Source of the DNA: Clavaria fumosa
Lineage: Eukaryota > Basidiomycota > Agaricomycetes > Agaricales > Clavariaceae
DNA: 64,000 nucleotides
Assembly: GCA_951802425.1 (NCBI GenBank)
Contig: OX637799.1
Location: 2,914,001 to 2,978,000 of the forward strand
Reading direction: 5' to 3'
Shown: piece after piece, positions 43,165 to 54,232 of the stretch
Layout of the letters: every line of letters starts with the position of its first letter
Numbering within the stretch: the first letter of the stretch is position 1
The notes under the pieces: generated by a model
The model's database searches: none
Told to the model about the DNA's origin: nothing
What the model saw: the letters and a program-made list of their open reading frames with translations, nothing else
Made by a program: the position numbers and the translations under genes

Positions 43165-46100
43165 ATGTTTACTACTCTGTGCTCTGCTTGAGGGCACCTA
43201 GGCAGCACCCTCCATGATTCCACCCCTTGCAATTCAAGGTAGTGGTCTAGAGCTGCTAGCTCTTTGACTCCCATATACAGCTCCCAAGTCATATCCCCAA
43301 GGTTCCATCAGACCTCACATTCTAGGTGGCATCCTTCCCACCTATGGCCAATAATGGTGTCAACCAGCCATTCCTCCTTCGGATCCATTCCAAAGTCATA
43401 AAAGACTTTCACTTCATGGTGCAGAAACAATGCATCATTGTTTGGCTCACATTGCTGTAGCTGGCTGACATGGAACGTCAGGTGGATTCTTCTCAACTTT
43501 AGTGAGTTGGGGAGCTCCAGCTTGTATGTGGATGATTCCAGTCTACATGACTGTATTGGGTAAGGCCCAATAAACTTGGGCATGAGCTTTCTAGCTTGCT
43601 TTTTAGGGAGATTTAAGTTCTCTGTTGAGAGGTAGACTAATTCTCCCTCTCTAAATGGGTGCTCTTCCCATCTACACTGATTAGCATAAAACGTCTGGTG
43701 GACACGACTTTCTATAATCATGTCATGCACCATCACAAGGTTGAGTGCAGCCTTCTCCGCAAACATCCTTACTCCTCTGGGCACAGCCCGGAGGTTGTCT
43801 GGCAACTCTGCCATCATCTGGGGCATATACCCATAGGTTAATTCAAATGGGGTGAACCCCGTAGATGCGCTTATTGATGTGTTAATGGCAAACTCGACCA
43901 TTGGGATTCACTCTGCCCAATCTGTCTGGTCCAGCTGGACCACAGATGGGATCGACTGCTCTGTCACTCCATCCATCTGCAGATGGAAAGCTGTGGACAT
44001 CTGCAGCTTAACACCAAGTAATCAGTGCATTTCCTGCCAAAAGGGAGATGTGAATCTAGGATTGCAGTCAGACACGATCGATCCTGGCAACCCATGTAGT
44101 CTCACTACATGTGTTAGAAAGAGCCAGGCTAGCTCTGCTGCCATTACCAACACGGTGACTGGTACTAGGTGTACCAATGAGGTGAGGAAGCAAATCATCA
44201 CCCAGAGGTAGTCTGCCTCTTTTGACATAGGAAATGGACCTACAAAGTCCATTCCTATTGATTCCCAGGGCCACCTGGGAATTGGGAGGGTATGTAGAAG
44301 CCCCTGCGGCTTCTGAGGGGAAGTCTTGCTTGTTTGGCACATGCCACATGACAAGCAAAACTTCTCGATGTCCTTAGACACTGATGGCCACCAATAATAG
44401 TGGTGGACATAGTCCATCATTATCCGTGACCCCATGTGTCCTAGGACTGCATGGGCCTCCTGGATCACTATTCCAGGGATGCTTTTCCCTTCATGAAGGG
44501 TTCAAGGCACACAGAGCACCTCATCTCCCTTTCTGTTCTCTGCGAAGATCAGGTCATCCCTGATCTTGAAACCAGTGTAATTCCCCAGTTTTTCCTGTAT
44601 TATTTTAAATGGGCGATCCTGTTTGTAGCCATCATGGATGCTTTGCAGCACCCTGTCATTCCCCCCTTCCACACAGGGCCTTAACAGCACGAGCATCTTG
44701 TCCTGTACATCCCTGTCCACTTGGGGCTCAGGCAGCAGCTGCTCCTGCTTGGTCTCCTGGTCCATGGCAGGTGTGCACACCTCCTCCAGGCGTCCGCGGG
44801 GCAGCTCGTCCCCTTTGGGGTCAAGGCAAATATCTGCCTTTACATACTCATGATCCGGACGAATCTCATCCGTCACATCACTCATATGGTAACATGAAAG
44901 GCAATCCGCAACTTTGTTGCACTTGCCTTTAATGTAAGTAATGGAGTAGTCAAGCCTCTCCATATATTCCATCCACCTGGCCTGCTGGCCAGACAAGCAT
45001 GTTTGGTTCTTGAAGAACTCCAGCACTTCATCTGTCTGCCAAGGAGTTTATCCTCCCATTTCTGCAGTGATTCAACAATCGCTAAGGCCTCCCGGTCCCA
45101 AGTTTTATAACTAAACTGGGCCAGGCTAAACCTTTTAGACATAAACCCCACTGGGCAGCAGGTTTCCCATGTCTTCCCCTGGCCATACATGGCCCCTATG
45201 CCCAACACTGAGGTGTTGCACACAAGCCATATTGGCTCCTGTACTGCTGCCTCTACTGGGCATAATATTGGTGTTTTACATGCCAATGCCTTGATCATCT
45301 CCATGCATCTATCATGGAGCAGCCTCCAGTGAAACATTTGCATTTCACTACACAGACTGGCTAATGGGCTAGTATATGCAGACAGATTGGGCAGGAACTG
45401 TCTGATGTACTGTACTAACTTGAGGAACCTCTGTACCTTATTAACGCTTGTCAGCATTTTCCAATTATGGATTTTTTCCATTTTATCCACTGTAATGTGG
45501 ATTCCCTGGACATCTATTATGTGCCCTAAGCAGTCTACACTCTTTGTGTATAATGAGCACTTTTTCTTGCTCAAGAAAAGGCTTGCACCTTTGAGGGTCC
45601 CAAAGACCATCCCTAAGTGATGCTCATGGTCCTCCAAGGTCTTGGAGAAGACGAATACATCGTCTAAGTACACATGCACATACTTCCCCAGCTGATGATG
45701 AAATATGTGTGTCATCAGGTGCTGAAAGGTAGCAGGGGCATTACAATCCCCTATCTGCATCACCTGTGAGAACATGGTGCCCAAGACAGTCGCAAATGCC
45801 ATCTTCCACATGTCCTCAGGCTCTATGTGTACTTGTTTGTATGCATCCAATAGGTCAATCTTTGACCTATACGCAGCTCTAGCCATGTCCTGTCTGATCT
45901 GATCTTGATCAGGCAATGGGGTAATATATCCTGTATGGTGTTCGCATTCCATTTCTGGCAGTTTACAACTGTCCATAGCAGCAGGTTCCGGCTGCTTTTC
46001 AGTATACACAGCATAGGAGCTGCCTGTGATGCTGCTCCTGCCTCCCACCAACCATTAGTAATGTAACAGTTCACTTTCTCAAGGAATTGTTCCTTGAATG

Positions 46101-46345
46101 CCTCAGCACACCAAGGCAAGTAATAGTTATAGACTTTCTTTTCGTCTATCAAGGGCATATGGTGGTTTACTGCCCGAAACAGAGGCAGTCTGGGGGGGAC
46201 TCCCCCAAAGAGTTCAGTGTACTGGTTAAACCAGTACTCACACCTGCCCTTGAGGTAGGCATCGTCTTTCAATTTTACAGAGGCATTAGCCTCTCCCCCC
46301 TTCCAGGGCTTACCCTTGTCACTAGTGAATGGCATGGGTAACCCA
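43165..46345 (-). pseudogene. E pol: RT, RNase H, integrase, chromodomain-like end
   Basis: On the minus strand the RT entry (PRLPLFRAVNHHMPLIDEKK, AAPMLCI), RT core (VHVYLDDVFVFSKT near 45660), RNase H (TWDREALAIVESLQKW) and integrase follow in order. Integrase has its zinc end (HAVLGHMG...CGMCQTSK) and core (IGMDFVGPFPMSKE, the IVSD region near 44060). A GAP/connection segment (SSTYKLELPNSLKLRRIHLT) and a chromodomain-like tail (EEWLVDTIIGHRWEG) come next. A TGA at 43308-43310 interrupts the tail; beyond it WNLGDMTWELYMGVKELAAL is still readable. Several frame breaks (near 43900, 44500, 45030, 45850) show a dead copy. Confidence 0.82.
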
Positions 46346-46790
46346 CAGGTAAATTTGACTGTACCCGTACCTGCACCTGACAATACCCTTACCCATGGGT
46401 ACGGGTCCACTAAACTGCCAGGTACGGGTGCGGGTTTGTGCTTCTGGCTGTGCTGTGCACAGATACAATGGTGTCCCACCCATCTACCATCTCCTCCTCA
46501 TCTCCTTCAACTTCAGCCAGTACTGTGACACCCATAACATCATTGTCCTTCACTAGACCTAACTTACTCCACATACCAATGCAAATCAATGCCCAAGTTG
46601 ACTGAGCTGACAGCCAAATCTGGACATGCAACAATAGGATCCATGCTGACTGGCTACCCATGTACCCCTATGAAGGGTACGGGTTTTGGAAGGGTCCAGA
46701 ATCCATTACCTGTACCCGCACCTGGCCGTACCCATGATGCATACCCGTGCAGGTACCAATACCCATGCAATTCACTACTTGTCACAGGGG
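46346..46790. repeat. ACCCGTACC-rich repeat block inserted in E
   Basis: Clusters of GTACCCGTACC / GGTACGGGT on both strands occur at 46358-46430 and 46675-46765, facing each other across about 250 bp of other sequence. The block interrupts the E coding text between the protease and RT regions. It resembles a short foldback insertion; exact ends and TSD were not found. Confidence 0.5.
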
Positions 46791-47058
46791 CCCAAGTGTA
46801 GTCAGCTCTTTGGAGCTTCCTTCCTCAGCACACTCTTTGCTGATACATGGAGGCATAACACTTCCATTTCCTCACTCAGCAACATAGCCTGAAGGGTTTT
46901 TCCCTTTCCATCACCAATACGGATTGCACATCAGTGCACATCCAATATCACACAGTGTTCACTATATCAAAATACTGGTCTTCCACCAATATTCCTCCCA
47001 AATCCACTGCTATGCAGCATCCATGTGTGATCATTGATCAGCTGCCAATGCAGCTAAG

Positions 47059-49527
47059 TTAGACTGAAACTGGGTTATCCAGTTGGAAGGTTGGTACCTT
47101 CATCACCTGGGCAAAGTCCAGGCTCATTAAGTCCAGGGTGCTTCCTGAATCAAAAAGTGTGTATGCTTTCACACCATTCACAGTGATGTAGGCTGCAAGG
47201 CATTGTCTTGCTTCCTTCATTACTACCAGATGCAATCCTGTCCATTCTTTCTGGACATGGACCTGGAATGGCCTGTCATCCACATGTCCAACATGCACTT
47301 CCATCACATAGAGGATGTCGTCTTCCTCCACTTCATGGATTCCAGCAACCTGGTCACTTTCCATCTCTTCCTCAAGCTCTTTGAGGATGAAGAGCTTGTC
47401 TGAATCGTACTGGTCCCCACAACCAGCATAGTCATCTTCCACGACTTCCTCCAGTAGGTCTTCGCCCTCTGGCTCCTTGCTTTCAACCACAGGTATCTCC
47501 TGTGGTTTATCAGGCTCTGCCTCACCCAGATCCTCCTGTAAGGCATAGTTCCTTACATTTCCCCTAAAAGCCTCTGGCTTTTGCTGCAACTGTGGACACA
47601 CACTCACATAGTGCCCTGCTTTCCCACAGGTTTCACATGTTAGAGGAGCCTTCCACTCCTCTCCAATTTGTGGCCCAGCCTTAGGCGATTCTAGCCAGGG
47701 TTTACTCCCTCCGGCTGGGGTGTGTTCATCCCATGCATGATCAATCTGCAGGGGAACAGGTTCCCCTGGCCTGTGGTCTGTGTGTGGCCAATATGGCTGC
47801 AGTCTCACAAACTGCTGCCCCACAGGTACTCTACCTGTGGGCAGGTTTCCTCTGGTACCCACTGGGTTCCCTGATGAAGGCACTGCCCTCTGCTGCTGGA
47901 GGTAGTGGAGGGTCACTTCCACTTGGCAACTAGCATCAATAATATCTTCAACAGAGGATAACTTGACACTAATCACACAAGTTTTGAAGATGGCCTCCAC
48001 CATCTCATTAGGCAGTCTGTTAAGGAATTGCCTCTTCATTGTACCAGCATCAGGTGGGGTGAGCATTTGCTCAGCTGCCTGGGCCAGTTCGTTCCAGAAT
48101 CCCAAGGCACCCTTTGCCTTTGTGAACTTTACCTGGTAGAAGGCATCCACTGCCTTTTGGGCTGTTACCTCAGTCAGGAACCACTTAAACATAGTGGTTA
48201 TCAATTCCTCAAAGGTCCACCTTCAAGGAGCATGGGACAGTCCTGTTACTTCTTGGGTATACCAAGTAGCGGCTATTCTGCTCAGTCGCGAACCTGCTAA
48301 CATGACATGTTGGTTCTCCAACTGCAGTCTGACTACTCTATAAAAGTAGAAGTAGTTAAGGAGGCCATCGAGCCACCTTTCCCAGATGACTAGATCATCT
48401 TGTCCATCATAGAGCTCAGGGGGCTCAATCTTGATCCCCTTAATCTCAGCAATTGCCTTGGGCAATAGCAAGGTTTTATCTCATATCATTACAAGATAGT
48501 GATGTAACACATCACTTTGGTAGTTGGTAGAACTCAGGGATACTTCCCAAGTAATCTCCCACTCCTTCTGGGGTGGTTCCATCTATCTGAACAGGCCCAT
48601 TCAACCTGCCCACTCCTTCTGGGGTGGTTCCATCTATCTGAACAGGCCCATTCAACCTGTTGGCTCTTGCTGACCCAATTGTGGGTAACGTGAGGTGGGC
48701 TGCAGTTCCAGCCCCACTGTCTCTCGAGGGCTGCCGCCCTCCAATCCTGGTTCGCCAGGGGTTCGAGAACCATCTGTGTGGTTCTCCCTTCACCACCCTT
48801 CCTCACAGTTGGCTGGCGCTGTCCATCCAGCCTCCGGGGCTACCCCCAAGAGTGCCTGGCTAGGTGGGACAAGTCCCACCTCATGATCCAACGATTCACA
48901 GTGTTGCTGCCATAAGGGGGCCGCTAGTGCTGCTCCCTGGTCATCTAGCAAGTCCAATACCTGCCTAACATGGGTAGCTTCCTCGCTTAGCCATTGCTGG
49001 ATACCGGCCTGGCGATTTTTCATTGCCCTTACAAGAGCATCAAACTCTTCGTCCTGGCAGGAGAGCTCCACCTGAATATCCGAGAGTCTCTCAGCTACAG
49101 CGTTAGCTTGTGCTATTGCTGTTTGCTCATCTCTGATGTTGGAGGGAGCCTGCAAGCTTGAGTGGTCTCATGACCACCTCTCACGAGTTTCTAAGGGCTC
49201 TTTGCCCTTTCCTTTGGAAGGCCCAGCCTTCCCACCCAATGGCACCTTGCCAATGACTTGGCGCATTGTAGCACCATCCTTGTGGCAATTGCCATGTGTT
49301 GACAGTGTTTTGGACCTAATGCCATCATCAGGGGCCAGTGATGCCACATCAGCCCTTAGCGGTGGTTCACTGCTGGGCTCGACAGAGGGTCCTATCCCCT
49401 CTGGCTGTGTGATGCTTGTGTTGCACAGGGGTCCTACCAAGGGAGGAGTCTCCACTCCCTTTTGGTTGTGCTTTTTTGGTGTGGCTATACAGGGGTGACC
49501 CATTTTAACCACACTCATTGTGTTCAA
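47059..49527 (-). pseudogene. E gag and protease
   Basis: The leader part (49527 to 48790) is open except for one TGA (49168-49170) in a TCA-TGA-GAC context that a CGA codon would repair. It contains a helix-rich segment (AVAERLSDIQVELSCQDEEF). A tandem pair of 51-bp units follows (about 48545-48660, each RLNGPVQIDGTTPEGVG in one frame). The capsid start (KIEPPELYDGQDDLVIWERW, 48471-48223) comes next. From 48204 one frame of 381 codons runs on with the capsid end, a zinc knuckle CETCGKAGHYVSVC and a protease signature TLFDSGSTLDLMS near the end (47059). Confidence 0.78.
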
Positions 49528-49540
49528 GGTTCAAAAAAGT

Positions 49541-49752
49541 TATAAGGTAGCTTATCCCTCAAAAGAACCAGACTCAACAGTATATTGAGTAGGTAGAGGG
49601 ATCTGCCCTCTCTGTACAGTCGCAACATCATATATATAGGTGAGCCCTCCAGAGGGCTGCTGACATAAGCATAGCCAAGCGGCTATGCTTATTGAACTAA
49701 ATATGGTAGGTGGATTATGTAATCAGAAATATAGAAGGCCTGGGGCCTTACA
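49541..49752 (-). repeat. E 5' LTR
   Basis: 212 bp; on the minus strand TGTAAGGCCCCAGG ... GCTACCTTATA. Internal sequence ACTTTTTTGAACCTTG follows at 49540. No segment of this LTR is complementary to that sequence, unlike elements A, B and C. Confidence 0.85.
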
Positions 49753-49945
49753 TTTTTTGAACCTTCATACACAACAATTGTGGTCAATGGGCAATGCCTG
49801 TACAGCCATGCTGAAAAGGCAAAACCAGTGAAAAGGAGTGGAATCCCCTCACTTGGTAGGACCTCTGCACAACACAGGCATCATGCAGCCAGAGGGAATA
49901 GGACCCTCTACCAAGCCCAGCAATGACCCACCACTGAAGGCTGAC
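49753..49945 (+). repeat. E' internal 5' end, plus orientation
   Basis: TTTTTTGAACCTTCATACACAA onward aligns with the reverse complement of E 49345-49538 (shared TTGGTAGGACC, AGCCAGAGGG, AGGACCCTCT). It is the continuation of the E' LTR at 40157-40381, displaced by E. Similarity ends near 49945. Confidence 0.82.
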
Positions 49946-49949
49946 AAGA

Positions 49950-50192
49950 AAAGCCCATCAGCATGCATTTTGGCATTTCTACCTTGCAATTGTGGGTGCA
50001 TGCCCATTCCATGAAGCCACCTGGCTTCTCCATCATGTTCTTCAGTGCAGTGTTGGCCTCTTTGAAAGTTTGTCCCTTTGCCAGGAAGACTTGGTCATCA
50101 ATGAACCCTGTGAGGTTTTTCTGTCTTGTGGTATCATCTCTAGTGCTGGTGAGTTGTAAATGATGTAACATATTGGTGAAAGTGGGCATTCT
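49950..50192 (-). pseudogene. Non-LTR retrotransposon (LINE) reverse transcriptase fragment
   Basis: The minus strand reads GFIDDQVFLAKGQTFKEANT, MMEKPGGFMEWACTHNC and KVEMPKCMLMGFS. This is the (F/Y)xDD block and the following region of fungal LINE reverse transcriptases. Only this short part remains. Confidence 0.75.
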
Positions 50193-51223
50193 TGGTCCAG
50201 CCCTACAAGCAGGTCTGAGCATTAGTTGTCAAAGGTGATGTTGGTGGTGAAGTCTTGTAGTTTCTCACTTAGCCAGTGGGTGTACAGTACTCCCACAGTA
50301 TGCCACATAAGTACCTGCATCTTGTGTTGGTTTTGTGATAGTCATCAAATCACATAGTTTCAAATGATAGTGATGCAATGTCTTACCATTTCCCAGACAA
50401 ATGTTACAACACCTGCTGGTCACTTGGCTCAAGACTATGCCTTTTTATCAATTGCACATGAGTGAACATTCTCTGCAGATAGTAAATGACATAATCACAG
50501 AGTTGTTGAAGCCATGCAGTTACAGAGATGATTTTGCTCTGCCAAGAACCCCTCCACCATCAGTGCCTTCCAGCCAGGCCAGAGCCAGCATGCCAACCAA
50601 TGATGACATGTAGAAGGATGACTTTGTGCTTGTTGTAAGTTGCTTTCTCTCTGGCACATTTTTGGGAGGCCACTCAACCACTTCCAGAAATACAAGGGCA
50701 TGATGTGCAGAATCACCAGGTGTCAAGATTGCAGGGGAATGAACCACTGTGGAAATCTGCAACTGAGCCTATGGTTATCCCCCGAAATATGCAGCAACAT
50801 CAAACCCCTTTTTGGTATAAAAACAGGTAAATTCTAGTGAAATTATTATGGTGTGGGCGACAGGTCCTAGAATCCTCAACAGAAAGATATTCAGTAGGAG
50901 CATAACTCCCGGATATGTCTGCGGCGCCACCCCGTTACAGATGTCAATGTAGTTTTGCACGAATGCGTGCATGACAGTTGCCAAGGTTCCATTATTCACA
51001 CGGAATGATTGACCTTTTGGCACGTGGCATTTTCTCCGACATGGCCTTACCTAATAAGGCCTAATGAAGGACCCTTTCGGCACATGCCGGAGCGAGCCTA
51101 TATAGCCGTCCAACTCGTTGAGACACGGTTTGGCATCATCTCCTTTCCACTCCACGTACTCGCACCACCACCAAAAAAAAACAGGCCCTCTCCCCCCCCA
51201 AAAAAAAACACCAAGAAAACGCA
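50193..51223. other. Intergenic, repeats then promoter of CFEM gene 1
   Basis: To about 50780, CpG-poor repeat-like DNA without a recognised element. A minus stretch 51023-50775 (MHAFVQNYIDICNGVAPQTY) is open but unassigned. A TATATAG box at 51096 and C/A-rich tracts (51165-51215) precede the CFEM start. Confidence 0.4.
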
Positions 51224-51971
51224 ATGTTACTCGACGCCAAGCATCTCGCTGTTGTCCTCTGCGCCGCTCTCTTCGCCCACGCACAGACGACCACCACGGG
51301 GACAGGGACGGCGACAGGGACGGCGACAGGGACTGGGGCAGCGACAGGGACAGCAGCCCCCACCCCGCCTGCTGTTCCACAATGCGTTGCGAATTGTGTC
51401 ACCACCGCAGCGACGAGCGCCGGCTGTAACCCGTAAGTTCCACCCCTCACCCCCCCCCATGCGCCCCGCCATGCAGCGACGGAACACTGACGCGGAATCG
51501 CAGCGCCGAGACCGCATGTGTTTGCACCAACACGGCCTTCCAGACCGCGGCGGCTACTTGCTTGGCAGCGTGCACGCCGGCAGAGCAAGCGGTCGCGGTA
51601 CAGCTCCAAGCACAAGTGTGTAAGTACCTTTCTTCTTCGGCGCAGTCGCTCAGGCCGCGGTTCTGAGCACCCTTCCCCCACCAGGCGGCGCTCTTGCTTC
51701 TGGTACCGGTTCCTCCTCTGGCACTGCCACCGGTACTGGCGCTGCTGGCACTGGCACTGGCACTGGCACCCGCGCCGCCACCGCTACTGGCACCGCTACC
51801 ACGGCTGCTGGCACCGGCGCCACCACTGGGGCTGGCACCGGGACCACTGCTACGGGTGCTTCGACCGCGACCTCCACCACGAGTTCAGCCATGGGCAAGT
51901 ACGGCTTGAGCGGACTGGGAGTCGTCGTTGCGCTCATGGGGGCCAGCCTTGGCGCCGAGCTCGTCCTCTGA
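51224..51971 (+). CDS. CFEM-domain GPI-anchored cell-surface protein, copy 1
   Basis: Exons 51224-51432, 51504-51619 and 51685-51971 give 203 residues. Signal peptide MLLDAKHLAVVLCAALFAHAQ (first 21), a Thr/Gly repeat (TGTAT units), then a CFEM domain with eight cysteines (VPQCVANCV, SAGCNP, TACVCTN, ATCLAAC, QVC). A long Gly/Thr/Ala linker and a hydrophobic C terminus (LSGLGVVVALMGASLGAELVL) after SSAMGKYG fit a GPI signal. CFEM proteins of fungi sit in the wall or membrane, and some bind heme. Role here not shown. The low-complexity linkers are coded by GGCACTGGC-like repeats. Introns GTAAGT...AG. Confidence 0.9.
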
Positions 51972-52380
51972 CTCTGAGCCCGCGGGTGACACGAAAAAGA
52001 GCTTGCCGAGACTATACGATGACCTCTCCCCCCTTTTTTTTCGTTAATGCCCCCTTTTCTTTTTTTTTCTTCCTCTCTTTCCTTGCAAGTGCTGGTAAAT
52101 AACGAACAGCGGACCTCTGAATAGTAGTAGTATTTCGATGTCAATATTGCATGTCGCGTTTCAAAGATCATGTTCGAAGTATCCCAAAACCCTTCTCCCC
52201 CCAAGTCGACCATCGCGTACGTTACTTCTACGTTTCTGAAAAACGAGATTTTCGCGGACTAGACTAGACGCCGGGGGCGTTCCGTAACGAGCTAAGCTTG
52301 GCAACCCCAAAAATCTAAGGCCCGGTTTACTTTTTTGGCACTTGATAAAAGCGACCTTTGCTTCGTACATCGTGCACGCA

Positions 52381-53078
52381 ATGTTACTCGACGCTAAGCA
52401 TCTCGTTGTTGTCCTCTGCGCGGCTCTCTTCGCCCACGCACAGACGACTAGCACCACGGGGACAGCAGCCCCCACCTCGATTCCGGCTATTCCACCATGC
52501 GTTCAGAATTGTGTCAACACCGCAGCGACGGGTGCCGGCTGTAGCCCGTAAGTTCCACCCCCTCACCCCCGCCCCCCATGTGCCGTGCAGCGACGGAACA
52601 CTGACGCGGAATCGCAGCGTCGACCCCATGTGTCTTTGCACCAATACGGCCTTCCAGACCGCGGCGGCTACGTGCTTGGCAGGCTGCACGCCGGCAGAGC
52701 AAGCGGCCGCCGTACAGCTCCAAGGACAAGTGTGTAAGTAACCTTTCTTCCTCGGCGCAGTCGCTCAGGCCGCGGTTCTGAGCACCCCCTCCCCCTCCCC
52801 CCCCAACAGGCGGCGCTCTTGCCTCTGGTACCACCGCTACTGGCGCTGCTGTCACTGGCACTGGCGCTCCTGGCACCACCCGCACCGGCTCCGTTACCGG
52901 CTCCGTTACCACGGCTGCTGCTGGCACTGGCACTGGCACTGGCACCGGGACCGCCGCTACGGGTGCTTCGACCGCGACCTCCACCACGAGTTCAGCCATG
53001 GGCAAGTACGGCCTCAGCGGACTGGGAGTCGTCGTCGCGCTCATGGGGGCCTGCCTGGGCGCCGAGGTCGTCCTCTGA
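52381..53078 (+). CDS. CFEM-domain GPI-anchored cell-surface protein, copy 2
   Basis: Tandem duplicate of the preceding gene, same direction, about 1.15 kb apart, with similar introns and 3' flank. Exons 52381-52547, 52618-52733 and 52810-53078 give 183 residues. The signal peptide is nearly identical. The N-terminal Thr/Gly tract is much shorter (TSTTGTAAPT). The eight CFEM cysteines are kept (PPCVQNC, AGCSP, PMCLCTN, ATCLAGC, QVC), and the GPI-type tail ends GLGVVVALMGACLGAEVVL. The change of TACVC to PMCLC next to the CFEM Asp region (here VDPMC) could alter ligand binding. Confidence 0.9.
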
Positions 53079-53539
53079 GCCTGCGGCAGGTGACACGAAA
53101 AAGAGCTTGCCGAGATTATACGATGACTTCTTCCCTCCTTTTTTGTCGTTACGGTGATGCCCCCTTTTTTCTTCTTCTTTTCTTTTCTTTCTCTCTTTCC
53201 ATGCAAATGAACAGCGGACCTCTGAATAGTAGTATTTCCATGTCAATATTTCATGTCGCGTTTCAAAGATCATGTTCGAAGTTATCCCAAAACTCTGTCC
53301 CTCCCATCGCGTACGTTACTTCTACGTTTCTGAAACGAGATTTTTCGCGGACTAGACTGGATGCCGGGGGGCGTTCCGTAACGTAACGAGCCCAGGGTTG
53401 GCAACCCCAAAAAATCTAAGGTTGGCTGTTCGGTACCGGTTTTCCCTTTTTTTTTTTTGATGATGATGATGCTCGCTTGTGAAGTGGTGCGATAAAAGCG
53501 ACCTTGCACGCGACTGCCCTGCCCTCCTCGTACGATGAT

Positions 53540-53830
53540 AATTCATGTACGGCAATCCGTCACCGCTTGTCAAAGGGCCAACGTTTGGCGGTGCACTCAT
53601 CACTGCGGGTAAAGTAATGTATTGGCGGTACCAATGGACACGGTATATTGGATACTCCGGCGCGCGACCCTTTGCCAGACAATTCATGTACGGCAATCTG
53701 TCACCGCTTGCCTGTGGTGGGCATTTCAAAGGGGGCCGGCGTTGGCGGTGCCAGTGCCACTGCGGGTAAAGTAAAGTATTGGTGGGAGGTACCAATGGTA
53801 TATTGGATACTCCGGCGCGCGACCCTATGC
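53540..53830 (+). repeat. Tandem repeat, two units of about 145 bp
   Basis: Units begin AATTCATGTACGGCAATC (53540 and 53682) and contain TGCGGGTAAAGTA and TATTGGATACTCCGGCGCGCGACCC. No coding potential. The rest of 53079-54232 is CFEM 3' flank (similar to the flank of copy 1) and unassigned sequence; I see no gene in 53831-54232. Confidence 0.75.
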
Positions 53831-54232
53831 CAAGGAAATTCGCCACCCGACACCCTCTCTCGCACGCGGTGCTGTGTGTGTGGGGCCATCATGAGGCTGC
53901 TGAGGCAGTGTGAGAGGGCCAATGCGGATGGCCGCAGCAGAGTTCTTCCGTCTGCCAGTGGGTGTGTCATCATTTCTCATACAAGTGCACCATTACATAC
54001 ATTGCACCATTACAATAGAAAAAGTGAGAGAGAAAGAAAAAAAAGATCATCAAGGGGGATCATCATAACAAAGTCGTTGCTAACGCAGTATGGGCGTCCC
54101 CGACGCGCACAATAATTCAATAAGCCTCGGCGCCGCCAAATCGCCATATATAAATAATATTAAAAAAAGGTCCCACGGCGCTAATAACCCCCTCCCGCCT
54201 AAAATGCAAAAATACGTCATCAACTCACTGAC

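Larger units (their letters stand above)
40389..49752 (-). mobile_element. Element E: gypsy-like element with an extra 3' coding region
   Basis: Minus strand, 9364 bp. LTRs 40389-40614 (3') and 49541-49752 (5'). TSD TTTTT at 40384-40388 and 49753-49757, in the first bases after the LTR of E'. Order: gag, protease, RT, RNase H, integrase, chromodomain-like end, then ORF3, then purine tract GTGGGGGAGGG and 3' LTR. Numerous stops. A GC-rich repeat block is inserted near the start of the RT region. Confidence 0.85.

Noticed and set aside
49530..49541. tRNA-type or self-priming PBS for E
   Set aside because: ACTTTTTTGAACC has no complement in the LTR and no TGG start; the primer of E stays unknown.
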